A stretch of 64,000 nucleotides of DNA, from positions 1,860,001 through 1,924,000 of the forward strand of contig NZ_CP110012.1 in the NCBI RefSeq assembly GCF_025947365.1, read 5' to 3'. Under the pieces are notes generated by a model. The model was not told where the DNA came from, did not search any database, and worked only from the letters and a program-made list of their open reading frames with translations. Source of the DNA: Flavobacterium sp. N502540 (GTDB lineage: Bacteria; Bacteroidota; Bacteroidia; Flavobacteriales; Flavobacteriaceae). Made by a program: the position numbers and the translations under genes. This document shows positions 18,621-28,010 of the stretch, piece after piece. Within the stretch, counting starts at the first letter, position 1. Every line of letters begins with the position of its first letter.

Positions 18621-18676
18621 AGTTTCAGGTTTCAGGTTTCAGGCTTTCACTTGAAACTAAAAAAACTTAAAACTTT
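18621..18676. repeat. 7-bp-period array between nuoF and nuoG
   Basis: TTTCAGG is repeated in tandem (three copies), followed by a degenerate complement (CTTGAAAC, AACTTTAAAC). It lies just past the nuoF stop on the minus strand. Confidence 0.65.
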
Positions 18677-18687
18677 AAACTATATTT

Positions 18688-20055
18688 TTAAACTGTTTGT
18701 TTGCCTACTAAATGCTTCACTTGTGAGAAAGGTTCAGCAACAAAGTGATCTCTATTTTTAATTTTCTCCGGGAAACGAACGTGATATTCAAATTCATCTC
18801 TAAAGTGGCGAATTGCTGCGGCTACCGGCCATGAGGCTGCGTCACCAAGCGGACAAATCGTATTTCCTTCGATTTTACTTTGGATGCTCCACAATAATTC
18901 GATATCCTCTTCACGGCCCTGACCGTTTTCGATTCTCCACAATATTTTTTCTAACCATCCTGTTCCTTCACGGCAAGGTGTACATTGTCCGCAAGATTCA
19001 TGGTGGTAAAAACGGGCGAAATTCCAGGTATTACGAACCACACAAGCGGTGTCGTTGTACACAATAAATCCTCCTGAACCTAACATCGATCCGGTAGCAA
19101 AACCACCATCACTTAAAGATTCGTAAGTCATTAAACGGTCTTCACCGTTTGCTGTTTTAAAAATTAATTCAGCAGGTAAAATGGGTACCGAAGATCCTCC
19201 CGGAACAAACGCTTTTAAAGGTCTGCTGGAAGACATTCCACCTAAGTACTCATCAGAATTCATGAATTCGTCAACACTTAAACCCAATTCAATTTCATAA
19301 ACTCCCGGGTTTTTAATGTGTCCTGAAGCCGAGATCAATTTAGTTCCTGTAGAACGGCCAATACCTATTTTTGCATAATCGTCACCAGAATTGTTTACGA
19401 TCCATGGCACAGTAGCGATAGTTTCTACGTTGTTTACCACCGTTGGATTAGCCCAAAGTCCTGAAACCGCCGGGAAGGGTGGTTTAATACGAGGATTTCC
19501 TCTTTTACCTTCCAGAGATTCGATAAGTGCAGTTTCTTCTCCGCAAATATAAGCTCCGGCTCCACAGTGAACGTGTAACTCTAAATCGTAACCTGTACCT
19601 AATATATTTTTTCCTAACCAACCGGCAGCTTTAGCTTCGGCGATAGCTCTTTCTAGTATTTTGAAAACCCACATATATTCTCCACGAATGTAGATATACG
19701 ACAGGTTAGCGCCTAAGGCATAACTTGAGGTAATCATTCCTTCGATCAATAAGTGAGGAATAAATTCCATCAAATAACGATCTTTGAAAGTTCCTGGTTC
19801 AGACTCGTCGGCATTGCATACTAAATGTCTTGGTTTTCCTGATTTTTTATCAATAAAACTCCATTTCATTCCGGCAGGGAAACCTGCACCACCACGGCCA
19901 CGTAGTCCTGATTTTTTTACTTCTTCGGTAACTTCATCCGGAGTAAGTGTTTTCAAAGCTTTTTCTACAGAGGCATATCCACCATTTTGGCGGTATACTT
20001 CGTAGGTTTTGATACCCGGAATGTTGATTTTATCTAATAATATTTTCTGTGACAT
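18688..20055 (-). CDS. nuoF: NADH-quinone oxidoreductase subunit F
   Basis: This 455-residue NADH-binding subunit has the glycine-rich nucleotide loop GRGGAGFPAG (residues 53-62), the FMN-site block CNADESEPGTFKD (80-92), and the N3 4Fe-4S ligands Cys355, Cys358, Cys361 and Cys401 (ESCGQCTPC ... CPLGD). It takes electrons from NADH in the peripheral arm. The start lies 2 bp from the nuoE stop. Confidence 0.97.
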   Translation of the reverse strand: MSQKILLDKINIPGIKTYEVYRQNGGYASVEKALKTLTPDEVTEEVKKSGLRGRGGAGFPAGMKWSFIDKKSGKPRHLVCNADESEPGTFKDRYLMEFIPHLLIEGMITSSYALGANLSYIYIRGEYMWVFKILERAIAEAKAAGWLGKNILGTGYDLELHVHCGAGAYICGEETALIESLEGKRGNPRIKPPFPAVSGLWANPTVVNNVETIATVPWIVNNSGDDYAKIGIGRSTGTKLISASGHIKNPGVYEIELGLSVDEFMNSDEYLGGMSSSRPLKAFVPGGSSVPILPAELIFKTANGEDRLMTYESLSDGGFATGSMLGSGGFIVYNDTACVVRNTWNFARFYHHESCGQCTPCREGTGWLEKILWRIENGQGREEDIELLWSIQSKIEGNTICPLGDAASWPVAAAIRHFRDEFEYHVRFPEKIKNRDHFVAEPFSQVKHLVGKQTV

Positions 20056-20056
20056 C

Positions 20057-20587
20057 TTATTTATCGTGTAATATTATTTTATCCTCTCTGCAATCAGCGA
20101 TTAACTGATCGATTTTTTCTTCTGTCAATTTTTCTTTGTAGAAATCTCCCAGCTGCATCATCGGAGCGTATCCGCAAGCACCTAAACATTCTACACCGGC
20201 AATGGTAAACATTCCGTCTGGAGTTGTTTCTCCCATTTTGATGCCTAATTTCTCAGAAGTATAATCCATTAAATTCTCAGCACCATTTAAACAACAACAA
20301 GAAGTCTGGCAAAATTCGAACATGTATTTTCCAATTGGTTTTTGGTTGTACATGGTATAAAAAGTAACCACTTCGTAAACCTCAATTGGTTTGATGTGCA
20401 AAATTTCGGCAACTTTATCCTGTAACTCAATGCTTAACCAGTTGTCATGAGCGTCCTGCACTTCATGCAAAACAGGTAACAAAGCTGATTTTCTTCTGTC
20501 CTCAGGATAATGACTGATCAATTCATTGATGCGGGACATCAACGCTTCAGTCATGTTTATTTCTTGTTTGTAATGTTTTCGTTCCAT
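20057..20587 (-). CDS. nuoE: NADH-quinone oxidoreductase subunit E
   Basis: I start this 176-residue 2Fe-2S thioredoxin-fold subunit at the ATG at 20587 (MERKHYKQEINMTEALM). The frame extends 23 codons further, but only through low-complexity repeat sequence (QNLKSKIK). Cluster N1a ligands are visible in FCQTSCCCLNG and ECLGACGYAP. The N-terminal half contains the conserved HEVQDAHDNWLS block. It works with NuoF and NuoG in NADH oxidation. Confidence 0.94.
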   Translation of the reverse strand: MERKHYKQEINMTEALMSRINELISHYPEDRRKSALLPVLHEVQDAHDNWLSIELQDKVAEILHIKPIEVYEVVTFYTMYNQKPIGKYMFEFCQTSCCCLNGAENLMDYTSEKLGIKMGETTPDGMFTIAGVECLGACGYAPMMQLGDFYKEKLTEEKIDQLIADCREDKIILHDK

Positions 20588-20599
20588 TTTTATTTTAGA

Positions 20600-20733
20600 T
20601 TTTAGATTTTGGATTTCAGATTTTTTCAATCTTTGTCCATAACCCATATTCTGCAATCTTTTTTAATTTTAGATTTCTGATTTTAGATTTTTCAATCTAC
20701 AATCTGCAATCTACAATCTACAATCTACAATAT
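20600..20733. repeat. 7-bp-period arrays between nuoD and nuoE
   Basis: Two arrays stand together: TTTTAGA-type units (20591-20690) and CAATCTA repeated five to six times (about 20693-20729). They end within a few bases of the nuoD stop and lengthen an otherwise tight gap to about 150 bp. Confidence 0.7.
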
Positions 20734-20735
20734 CT

Positions 20736-21974
20736 TTACGCGTCTAATTCTCCTGCAATTACATTTAAACTGGATAGAATAACAATTGCATCCGAAAGTA
20801 AAGATCCTTTAATCATATCCGGATAAGCCTGATAATAAATAAAACAAGGTCTTCTGAAATGTAATCGGTATGGTGTTCGGCTTCCGTCTGTAACCAAATA
20901 GAATCCTACTTCTCCATTACCTCCTTCAACCGGGTGGTAAATTTCTGCAACCGGTACAGGAACTTCTCCCATTACAATCTTAAAGTGATAAATTAGAGAT
21001 TCCATCGAAGTGTAAACGTCTTCTTTTGGAGGCAGGTAATAATCCGGAACTTCAGCATGGTATTCGTTTCCTGCCGGCATTTTAGCCAAAGCCTGACGAA
21101 TAATGCTTAAACTCTCCCAAACTTCAGCATTACGAACACAGAAACGATCGTAAGTATCTCCTGATTTTCCAACCGGGACAACAAAATCAAAATCTTCGTA
21201 AGAGGAGTAAGGTTGCGCCACACGAACGTCATAATCGACTCCAGCTGCACGTAAGTTTGGACCAGTAAATCCGTAAGCCATTGCCTGTTCTGCTGAGATA
21301 GCACCTACGTTTACGGTTCTGTCAAGGAAAATTCTGTTTCTTTCGAATAAGTTTACAAACTCTTGCCAGGCAACAGGGAATTCTTCTAAAAAGACGTCTA
21401 GTTTGCGGAAAGCTTCAGGTGACCAGTCTCTCTCGAAACCACCAATTCTTCCCATATTTGTTGTTAAACGAGCTCCACAAATTTCTTCGTAAATCTCATA
21501 AACTTTTTCTCTAAATTGAAAAACGTACAAGAAACCAGTATAAGCACCAGTATCTACACCCAGAATCGAGTTACAGATTAAGTGATCTGTAATACGGGCC
21601 AGCTCCATTACAATTACTCTAAGGTATTGTGCTCTTTTTGGAACTTCAATTCCTAATAGTTTTTCTATAGTCATCCACCATCCCATATTGTTAATAGGAG
21701 AGGAGCAATAGTTCATTCGGTCTGTAAGAGGAGTAATCTGGTAAAAAGGGCGATTTTCGGCAATTTTTTCGAAAGCTCTGTGGATGTAACCGATTGTTGG
21801 TTCAGCCTCAAGAATTCTTTCACCATCCATCAACAGGATATTTTGAAAAATACCGTGAGTCGCCGGGTGTGTAGGACCTAAATTTAGTACTGAAAGTTCA
21901 CTTCCGTCTTCGTTTAGTCTGTCCTTAATTATTTTAGCATATCGATGCTCTGGTGATAATAATAGTTCTGACAT
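20736..21974 (-). CDS. nuoD: NADH-quinone oxidoreductase subunit D
   Basis: This 412-residue quinone-site subunit is related to the large subunit of NiFe hydrogenases. Typical blocks are LGPTHPATHGIFQ, GYIHRAFEKIAENR, DRMNYCSSPINNMGW, LICNSILGVDTGAYTGFLY and GGNGEVGFYLVTDGSRTPYRLHFRRPCF. The His in HPATHG lines the quinone pocket. Unlike some bacteria, NuoC and NuoD are separate proteins here. Confidence 0.97.
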   Translation of the reverse strand: MSELLLSPEHRYAKIIKDRLNEDGSELSVLNLGPTHPATHGIFQNILLMDGERILEAEPTIGYIHRAFEKIAENRPFYQITPLTDRMNYCSSPINNMGWWMTIEKLLGIEVPKRAQYLRVIVMELARITDHLICNSILGVDTGAYTGFLYVFQFREKVYEIYEEICGARLTTNMGRIGGFERDWSPEAFRKLDVFLEEFPVAWQEFVNLFERNRIFLDRTVNVGAISAEQAMAYGFTGPNLRAAGVDYDVRVAQPYSSYEDFDFVVPVGKSGDTYDRFCVRNAEVWESLSIIRQALAKMPAGNEYHAEVPDYYLPPKEDVYTSMESLIYHFKIVMGEVPVPVAEIYHPVEGGNGEVGFYLVTDGSRTPYRLHFRRPCFIYYQAYPDMIKGSLLSDAIVILSSLNVIAGELDA

Positions 21975-21998
21975 TTTATAATGTTGAATTATTTATTT

Positions 21999-22520
21999 TT
22001 AGCAATTTGTTGTTGTTCTTCCAAAGAATCTGTCGTCTTTATCAGTTCTTCCGCTGTCTTCCATTGGGAATTCTTTTCGCATTGGGAAAGACACCATTTC
22101 GTCCATATTCAAAATACGTTTCAATTGTGGGTGTCCAATAAAATTGACTCCGAAGAAATCGTATGTTTCTCTTTCCATCCAGTTCGAACTCAAGAAAATA
22201 TTTGAAATGGTTTTGATCTCCGGTTTTTCACCGTTTAAGTATACTTTGATTCGAATACGTTTGTTTTCGTACCAGTTGTGCAAATGATAAACAATGGCAT
22301 ACTGACGATCCGTTTCGTTGTCCGGATAATGAACACCGCATAAATCAGTTAGAAAGTGGAAGCGTAAATCGGAATCGTTTTTTAAAAAAAGAATCAGGGC
22401 TGTGATTTTATCAGCGGTAGTTTCCAATGAAAAAATATCTCTTTCCTGTTGAAAGTTAAAAACACTTGTGTCAAATGTTTCTGTAAGTTTATCTTGGATC
22501 AGGGTATTTTCTAAAGCCAT
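21999..22520 (-). CDS. nuoC: NADH-quinone oxidoreductase subunit C
   Basis: This 173-residue 30-kDa-type subunit contains the signature LSSNWMERETYDFFGVNFIGHPQLKRILNMDE, which docks NuoC to NuoD and NuoB. The C-terminal FPMRKEFPMED is also typical. It lies 1 bp after nuoB and 24 bp before nuoD. Confidence 0.95.
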   Translation of the reverse strand: MALENTLIQDKLTETFDTSVFNFQQERDIFSLETTADKITALILFLKNDSDLRFHFLTDLCGVHYPDNETDRQYAIVYHLHNWYENKRIRIKVYLNGEKPEIKTISNIFLSSNWMERETYDFFGVNFIGHPQLKRILNMDEMVSFPMRKEFPMEDSGRTDKDDRFFGRTTTNC

Positions 22521-22521
22521 C

Positions 22522-23070
22522 TTAAGTAATATTATATGAAGCTAGTAATTCTTGGTATTCAGGAGAACTTCTGCGTCGTACAGATTCGCTTTTTACTAAT
22601 TCCTGAAGTTTCATTACTCCGTCAACAATTTGTTCCGGTCTTGGAGGACATCCCGGTACATAAACGTCAACCGGAATTACTTTGTCAATTCCTTGTAGAA
22701 CAGAATAAGTATCGAAGATTCCGCCTGATGAAGCACAGGCTCCAACAGCAATTACCCAGCGTGGTTCAGACATTTGTTCGTAAACCTGTCTTAAAATAGG
22801 CGCCATTTTTTTTGAAATAGTTCCCATTACCAAAAGCATGTCTGCCTGACGAGGAGAGAAACTCACACGCTCAGAACCAAATCGTGCTAAATCGTAATGT
22901 GAAGCCATTGTTGCCATGAATTCGATACCACAGCATGAGGTTGCAAAAGGTAGTGGCCATAATGAATTGGCTCTTGCCAAACCTACAACATCATTCAGTT
23001 TTGTAGCGAAGAATCCTTCACCAGTAACTCCCTCCGGCGGCGCAACCATATTTACATTTGAATCGCTCAT
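22522..23070 (-). CDS. nuoB: NADH-quinone oxidoreductase subunit B
   Basis: This 182-residue subunit carries the terminal N2 4Fe-4S cluster next to quinone. The four ligands are the tandem Cys46-Cys47 (TSCCGIEFM), Cys112 (GACASSGG) and Cys141 ([10 protein letters not shown]). A 161-bp repeat-filled gap lies between it and nuoA. Confidence 0.97.
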   Translation of the reverse strand: MSDSNVNMVAPPEGVTGEGFFATKLNDVVGLARANSLWPLPFATSCCGIEFMATMASHYDLARFGSERVSFSPRQADMLLVMGTISKKMAPILRQVYEQMSEPRWVIAVGACASSGGIFDTYSVLQGIDKVIPVDVYVPGCPPRPEQIVDGVMKLQELVKSESVRRRSSPEYQELLASYNIT

Positions 23071-23074
23071 TTTT

Positions 23075-23228
23075 TATTTTAGATTTCTGATTTTAGATTT
23101 TAGATTGTTGAAACCTAAAAAAGTAAAATCAATTTTTTTAAATCAGTATTAAATTTAGTTTAAGATTAAATTTTAAATTTTAATTCCAGATCCTTAGATC
23201 AAAAATTAGAAGTCTAAAATCTAAAATT
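23075..23228. repeat. 7-bp-period arrays with inverted halves between nuoA and nuoB
   Basis: TTTTAGATTTCTGATTTTAG near 23077-23105 is mirrored by its complement near 23193-23226 (AAGTCTAAAATCTAAAATTT). The inverted halves flank an AT-rich centre. It begins next to the nuoA stop. Confidence 0.65.
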
Positions 23229-23231
23229 TCT

Positions 23232-23597
23232 TTATTCCCAGTCTAAAGCTTTCTTTTTGATGATATAAAAGAAACCCACTAAAAGAAGCGACATGAAAAC
23301 AATCATCTTAAGCATTCCTTCTACGCCTAATTCTTTAAAGTTTACTGCCCATGGGTAAAGGAAAATTACCTCTACGTCAAACAGTACAAATAAAATGGCT
23401 ACAAGGAAATATTTTACAGAAAAAGGAATACGTGCGTTTCCAACAGATTCGATACCACATTCGAAGTTTTTATCTTTTACTTCAGAACTTCTTTTTGGAC
23501 CTAATTTTCCGGAAATAACGATGGTTCCTGCGACAAAACCCACAGCCAAAATGAACTGCATTAAAATAGGAATGTAACTGTATTGATCAGATTGCAT
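23232..23597 (-). CDS. nuoA: NADH-quinone oxidoreductase subunit A
   Basis: This 121-residue protein has three hydrophobic segments and the typical FECGIESVGNARIPFSVKYFLVAILFVLFDVEVIFLYPW block with its membrane Asp/Glu residues. I start it at the ATG at 23597 (MQSDQYSY); an extension to 23645 would begin upstream of the promoter elements. It opens the operon and forms the quinone-chamber region with NuoH, NuoJ and NuoK. Confidence 0.95.
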   Translation of the reverse strand: MQSDQYSYIPILMQFILAVGFVAGTIVISGKLGPKRSSEVKDKNFECGIESVGNARIPFSVKYFLVAILFVLFDVEVIFLYPWAVNFKELGVEGMLKMIVFMSLLLVGFFYIIKKKALDWE

Positions 23598-23629
23598 AAA
23601 CTTAGCTTTTTTACTTAAAGAATAAGCCA

Positions 23630-23660
23630 CAAAGATAACTTTCAACTCTGTAAATCACAA
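23630..23660 (-). promoter_or_regulatory. Promoter of the nuo operon
   Basis: On the minus strand a TTG (23658-23660) is followed after 20 bp by TATCTTTG (23630-23637), a full match to the Bacteroidota TTG/TAnnTTTG layout. The leader to the ATG at 23597 would be about 25 bases. Confidence 0.65.
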
Positions 23661-23762
23661 GCTAAAAAATGATTTAAGTGTGCCCTGAAACCGCGTTAAC
23701 AGCTAATTTTTATTGATTATAAATAAGATCCAAGGATTTTAGTATTTTTTTAAGATTTGAGC

Positions 23763-23792
23763 AAAAAAAACGTCCCGATACTTCGGGACGTT
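23763..23792 (-). terminator. Terminator after the cold-shock gene
   Basis: AACGTCCCGA and TCGGGACGTT form a 10-bp stem with a 4-base loop and a T run on the minus strand. It separates cspA transcription from the nuo promoter. Confidence 0.88.
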
Positions 23793-23837
23793 TTGAAAAC
23801 CATTCAGAGGCAAAAAAAATAAATTGCTATATTTTTC

Positions 23838-24032
23838 TTAGATTACTGCTACTTTAGCAGCAACTTTCCCTTTTCTTCCTTCTTCTTCTTCGTAGCTTAC
23901 ACGGTCTCCTTCGCGTAATTCTTCCGCGTTAATTCCTGAAGCGTGAACGAAGATGTCTTTTCCTGTTTCTTCGTCTGTAATGAATCCATAACCTTTAGAC
24001 TCATTGAAAAATTTTACTGTACCTGTACGCAT
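23838..24032 (-). CDS. cspA: Cold-shock domain protein
   Basis: This 64-residue single cold-shock domain contains both RNA-binding motifs, KGYGFI (RNP1, about residues 13-18) and DIFVHAS (RNP2, about 26-32). It should bind single-stranded RNA or DNA and act as an RNA chaperone. Length and the TGTVKFFNESKGYGFI opening are standard. A TACATTTG -7 element sits 30 bp before the start, so the leader is short, unlike the long regulated leader of E. coli cspA. Confidence 0.95.
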   Translation of the reverse strand: MRTGTVKFFNESKGYGFITDEETGKDIFVHASGINAEELREGDRVSYEEEEGRKGKVAAKVAVI

Positions 24033-24061
24033 TGTAATTGTAATAATAATTTATAATAAAG

Positions 24062-24069
24062 CAAATGTA
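24062..24069 (-). promoter_or_regulatory. -7 element for the cold-shock gene
   Basis: The minus strand reads TACATTTG, with a TTG about 15 bp upstream, which is shorter than usual spacing. Confidence 0.45.
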
Positions 24070-24373
24070 ACATATAAATTCATACAAAAGACATATACCT
24101 GTTAAATTTTTGTAAAAATTATTGATTAACAGTCTTTTCGCTATTTATATTGCATCAAATTTGGTATGTGTATACTTTATTTGAGAATCATTAATTATTA
24201 TAATTAAATGTTAAAAAAGTAGCTTATATTTTACAAAAAATTTATATATTAAGCGGAGTTTGTTTTTTTTAGACTTGTTTTTGTGGGAAAAAGCCTGTGT
24301 TTACTAGGGGTTTCTTTCTTGTTTTAAGATTTTATTAACACGAAAAAAGGGTAAAATGACGACAAACTGCATA
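24070..24373. other. Gene-free AT-rich stretch upstream of the cold-shock gene
   Basis: No convincing ORF, structural RNA or repeat is visible between the cspA promoter and the aspS terminator. Confidence 0.5.
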
Positions 24374-24410
24374 AAAAAACGACAACTGAAACTTTTAGTT
24401 GTCGTTTTTT
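24374..24410 (-). terminator. Terminator after aspS
   Basis: AAAAAACGACAACT and AGTTGTCGTTTTTT are perfect complements around a 9-base loop, with T runs on both strands. Confidence 0.88.
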
Positions 24411-24434
24411 ATTTTCTAGAAAAAGAATAAGAAA

Positions 24435-26186
24435 TTATTTCAAATCCAATTTTATAGCAAGTTCTTTTAATTGAGCTTCATCGATTGCTGCAGGAGCATC
24501 GATCATCACATCACGTCCCGAATTGTTTTTTGGGAATGCAATGAAGTCTCTGATGGTTTCCTGACCTCCTAAGATGGCTACTAAACGGTCTAATCCAAAA
24601 GCTAAACCTCCGTGTGGCGGTGCTCCAAACTGGAAAGCGTCCATTAAGAAACCAAACTGTGCTTTTGCTTCTTCTTCGGTGAAACCTAAATATTTGAACA
24701 TTAATTGCTGTGTTGTTTTATCGTGAATACGAATTGAACCTCCGCCAATTTCATTTCCGTTTAACACCATATCGTAGGCGTTTGCGCGAACTTTTCCTGG
24801 TTCTGTTTCCAGTAATTGCATGTCTTCCGGTTTTGGAGAGGTAAACGGGTGGTGCATTGCGTGGTAACGCCCTGATTCTTCGTCTAATTCCAATAAAGGG
24901 AAGTCAATTACCCATAATGGTGCAAATACTTCCGGATTACGCAAGCCTAAACGGGTTGCCAGTTCCATACGAAGTGCCGAAAGCTGTGCACGGGTTTTGT
25001 TGGCAGGTCCTGAGAGGACAAAAATCATGTCTCCCGGTTTTGCGCTCGTGATTTTTGCCCATTGGCCTAAATCATCCTGATCGTAAAATTTATCTACAGA
25101 AGATTTGTAAGTTCCGTCGTCGTTGCATTTGGCATACACCATTCCTGATGCTCCAACCTGAGGGCGTTTTACCCAGTCAATTAAGGCATCGATTTCTTTA
25201 CGGGTATAGTTTCCTGCTCCCGGAACGGCAATACCTACTACTAATTCTGCAGCGTTGAATACCGGAAATTCTTTGTGTTGCGCAAATTCGTTTAATTCAC
25301 CAAATTCCATTCCGAAACGAATGTCCGGTTTGTCATTTCCATATGTTTTCATGGCATAGTCGTAAGTAATTCTTGGGAATTTATCTACTTCGATACCTTT
25401 AATTTCTTTTAGTAAGTGTCTGGTCAGTCCTTCAAAAATATTTAAGATGTCTTCCTGCTCCACAAAGGCCATTTCGCAGTCAATTTGTGTAAACTCAGGC
25501 TGGCGGTCCGCACGTAAATCTTCGTCACGGAAACATTTTACAATCTGAAAATATTTATCCATTCCACCCACCATCAATAATTGTTTGAAGGTTTGTGGTG
25601 ATTGTGGCAAGGCATAAAATTGTCCTTCGTTCATACGGCTTGGTACAACGAAATCTCTCGCTCCTTCCGGAGTCGATTTGATAAGGTACGGAGTTTCTAC
25701 TTCGCAGAAATCTAAGTCCGATAAATATTTACGAACTTCCATAGCTACTTTATGACGGAACAATAAACTGTTTTTTACAGGATTTCTTCTGATGTCTAAG
25801 TAACGGTATTTCATTCGGATATCTTCACCACCATCCGTTTCATCTTCGATTGTGAAAGGAGGTGTTAAAGCGGCATTCAGAATGGTTAGTTCCGATACTA
25901 AAATTTCGATTTCACCGGTTGGAATATTTTTGTTCTTGGCTTCACGCTCAATTACGGTTCCTTTTACCTGAATTACAAATTCTCTTCCCAATGTTTTGGC
26001 AAGTTCAAAAACCGCTTTATCCGTACGGCTTTCGTCAAAAATAAGTTGTGTAATTCCATAACGGTCACGTAAATCAACCCAATTCATAAATCCTTTATCG
26101 CGTGATTTTTGAACCCAACCCGCTAGTGTAACTTCCGTGTTAATATTTGAGGCGTTTAATTCGCCACAATTATGACTTCTATACAT
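24435..26186 (-). CDS. aspS: Aspartyl-tRNA synthetase
   Basis: This 583-residue class II synthetase has an N-terminal OB-fold anticodon domain ([28 protein letters not shown]). Class II motif 2 is [18 protein letters not shown], and motif 3 is [15 protein letters not shown]. It contains the bacterial GAD-type insertion, so it is the bacterial form. I start at the ATG at 26186 ([10 protein letters not shown]); the frame extends to 26219, but that is upstream of the TACTTTTG element. It charges tRNA-Asp. Confidence 0.97.
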   Translation of the reverse strand: MYRSHNCGELNASNINTEVTLAGWVQKSRDKGFMNWVDLRDRYGITQLIFDESRTDKAVFELAKTLGREFVIQVKGTVIEREAKNKNIPTGEIEILVSELTILNAALTPPFTIEDETDGGEDIRMKYRYLDIRRNPVKNSLLFRHKVAMEVRKYLSDLDFCEVETPYLIKSTPEGARDFVVPSRMNEGQFYALPQSPQTFKQLLMVGGMDKYFQIVKCFRDEDLRADRQPEFTQIDCEMAFVEQEDILNIFEGLTRHLLKEIKGIEVDKFPRITYDYAMKTYGNDKPDIRFGMEFGELNEFAQHKEFPVFNAAELVVGIAVPGAGNYTRKEIDALIDWVKRPQVGASGMVYAKCNDDGTYKSSVDKFYDQDDLGQWAKITSAKPGDMIFVLSGPANKTRAQLSALRMELATRLGLRNPEVFAPLWVIDFPLLELDEESGRYHAMHHPFTSPKPEDMQLLETEPGKVRANAYDMVLNGNEIGGGSIRIHDKTTQQLMFKYLGFTEEEAKAQFGFLMDAFQFGAPPHGGLAFGLDRLVAILGGQETIRDFIAFPKNNSGRDVMIDAPAAIDEAQLKELAIKLDLK

Positions 26187-26204
26187 GATCAAAATTTTAG
26201 ACTG

Positions 26205-26212
26205 CAAAAGTA
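26205..26212 (-). promoter_or_regulatory. -7 element for aspS
   Basis: The minus strand reads TACTTTTG, 19 bp before the ATG at 26186. It fixes the start choice. Confidence 0.5.
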
Positions 26213-26308
26213 AACACAAAATTCAAATTAATATAGTAAAGTGATCACTTGATGCTTAGAAATTTGAAATATTTTGTTAATTCTTAAATTTCGAGAGGCT
26301 AATTTCGC

Positions 26309-26316
26309 TAGATTTG
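26309..26316 (+). promoter_or_regulatory. -7 element for the TlpA-like gene
   Basis: TAGATTTG fits TAnnTTTG, 28 bp before the ATG at 26344. No -33 TTG is seen at the right distance. Confidence 0.45.
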
Positions 26317-26343
26317 GATTACAAAATCTAAACTCTAATTGAT

Positions 26344-27339
26344 ATGAACAAATTTTTAATAACCGGTTTGTTGATTTGCAGCACCTTGGGTGTGATCGGT
26401 CAGACCAAGAGCTCAATTAAATTTACCGCTAAGATTACGAATAGAAACAGTGATACTTTAGTGATAAAAGGAAAGGATAATTTCAAACAGGTGATTCCAA
26501 TTAATAAAAAGGGAGTTTTTGTGGCTTCTTTTGATGCTCCTAAAGGGTTTTATATGTTTTCAGATGGAACGGAAGGTTCTAACTTGTATTTAAAACCGAA
26601 TTCGGATGTTAATCTGACAATGGACGCTAAGGAGTTTGATGAAACAATTGTGTATAAAGGTAAAGGGGTTGAGGAAAGTAATTTTTTGGCTCAGCAGGCT
26701 TTAAATGATGAAAGGTTTCAGAAGGAAGCTTTTGTTAAGGAAGCTGCAGAATTTGCATCGTTATTGGAAGCAAAGCTGAAAACGGATATGGCAAGTTTAG
26801 AGAAAGGTAATTTTGACGCTGAGTTTACAACGGCTCTGAAAAAGAAATTTGAAAGTTTTAATCGTTATGCGGTTAGTGAATATGAAAGTGTAGCGAAAGC
26901 CAATAAGATGAAAGGAACTTTGTCTCCTGATTTTAATTATGAAAACCATAAAGGAGGAAAGACAAAGCTTTCTGATTTAAAAGGAAAGTATGTTTATATT
27001 GATCTTTGGGCTACCTGGTGCGCGCCATGCAGAGCAGAGATTCCATATTTACAAAAACTGGAAGAAAAGTATCATGGAAAAAATATTGAGTTCGTGAGTG
27101 TATCTGTTGATAAAGCGAAGGATAATGAAAAATGGAAGAAGTTTGTGACGGATAAGAAGCTTGGAGGGATTCAATTGTTTGCTGATAAAGACTGGGAATC
27201 TGAGTTTGTAACAAGCTATGGTGTTACCGGAATTCCAAGATTTATTATTGTGGATCCAAGCGGTAAAGTAGTAAGCAGTGATGCAGAAAGACCTTCATCT
27301 CCAGAACTTCAGACGCAATTAGATGCGTTATTAAAGTAA
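26344..27339 (+). CDS. TlpA-like thiol-disulfide oxidoreductase
   Basis: This 331-residue exported protein has a signal peptide (residues 1-20), then a DUF4369-like beta domain (about 23-110, KFTAKITNRNSDTLVIKG ...), a helical linker, and a C-terminal thioredoxin-fold domain (about 195-331). The active site is WATWCAPC with Cys226 and Cys229, and the cis-proline loop is GIPRFI. It should reduce or isomerise disulfides in the periplasm. Such two-domain proteins are abundant in Bacteroidota. It is preceded by its own -7 element and not linked to a cytochrome-maturation operon here. Confidence 0.9.
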   Translation: MNKFLITGLLICSTLGVIGQTKSSIKFTAKITNRNSDTLVIKGKDNFKQVIPINKKGVFVASFDAPKGFYMFSDGTEGSNLYLKPNSDVNLTMDAKEFDETIVYKGKGVEESNFLAQQALNDERFQKEAFVKEAAEFASLLEAKLKTDMASLEKGNFDAEFTTALKKKFESFNRYAVSEYESVAKANKMKGTLSPDFNYENHKGGKTKLSDLKGKYVYIDLWATWCAPCRAEIPYLQKLEEKYHGKNIEFVSVSVDKAKDNEKWKKFVTDKKLGGIQLFADKDWESEFVTSYGVTGIPRFIIVDPSGKVVSSDAERPSSPELQTQLDALLK

Positions 27340-27509
27340 CTTACGTTTCAAATTACAAGTTTATAAAAGTTTTATATTTTTTTAGGAAATAGCAGTAAAA
27401 CCAAGGCTTAAGCTTTGGTTTTTTTGTTTTTAAAAAATTTCCAATGTTAAGCTTTTATTTAATGTTACCAAATTGTTAAGTAAAAGTTTTTTTAATGTAA
27501 ACAATTGAT

Positions 27510-27517
27510 TATATTTG
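27510..27517 (+). promoter_or_regulatory. -7 element for the MORN-type gene
   Basis: TATATTTG, 33 bp before the ATG at 27550. It rules out the longer frame starting at 27505. Confidence 0.5.
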
Positions 27518-27549
27518 ATAAAGATTTGATAACATTAATACCTAAAGAT

Positions 27550-27897
27550 ATGAAAAAGTGTGTAATTTTAGTTGCAATATTGTTCTCTGGAATTTTAGTT
27601 GCACAAGAGATAAAACCGGAATTGGAAGCTGTTGGAAATAGAGTAAAAGCTACGTATTACTATGAAAATGGTAGTGTTCAACAAGAGGGTTTCTTCAAAG
27701 ACGGTAAGTTAGATGGTGTTTGGGTATCGTATGATACAAAAGGAAATAAGATGGCTGTTGGAGAATACACTGAAGGAGTAAAAACCGGAAAATGGATTTT
27801 CTTCAATGATAAAAATCTTTGCGAAGTGGCGTATGAAAACAGCAAAGTAACATCTGTTAAGAATTTACAGAAAAATGCTTTAGCAAATAGAAATTAA
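27550..27897 (+). CDS. Small exported MORN-repeat (YwqK-like) protein
   Basis: This 115-residue protein has a signal peptide (residues 1-18, ending LVAQ). Repeats of MORN type 2 follow: YYENGSVQQEGFFKDGKLDGVWVSYDTKGNKMAVGEYTEGVKTGKWIFFND. Proteins of this kind are very common in flavobacteria; their role is unknown, though the repeats suggest protein or lipid contacts. The start at 27550 is chosen because a -7 element sits at 27510. It is a single gene with its own terminator. Confidence 0.85.
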   Translation: MKKCVILVAILFSGILVAQEIKPELEAVGNRVKATYYYENGSVQQEGFFKDGKLDGVWVSYDTKGNKMAVGEYTEGVKTGKWIFFNDKNLCEVAYENSKVTSVKNLQKNALANRN

Positions 27898-27918
27898 AAG
27901 ATTTCGAATGATTTATAG

Positions 27919-27951
27919 AACCGTCTCGTTTTTTAACGAGACGGTTTTTTT
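27919..27951 (+). terminator. Terminator after the MORN-type gene
   Basis: AACCGTCTCGTT-TTTT-AACGAGACGGTT is a perfect 12-bp stem followed by a T run. Confidence 0.9.
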
Positions 27952-28010
27952 ATGCCTTTGTATTTCGGTATTTTAGTTTTTTCGGATCAGGTGCAAAAGT
28001 TGGGAGTATT

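Noticed and set aside
20588..20656. Longer NuoE starting at 20656
   Set aside because: The extra 23 codons come from the heptamer repeat and have no family similarity.
23598..23645. Longer NuoA starting at 23645
   Set aside because: The TTG/TATCTTTG promoter elements lie at 23630-23660, so translation cannot start there; the ATG at 23597 also fits the family.
24033..24373. Long regulatory leader of cspA
   Set aside because: A TACATTTG element lies 30 bp before the start, so the leader is short.
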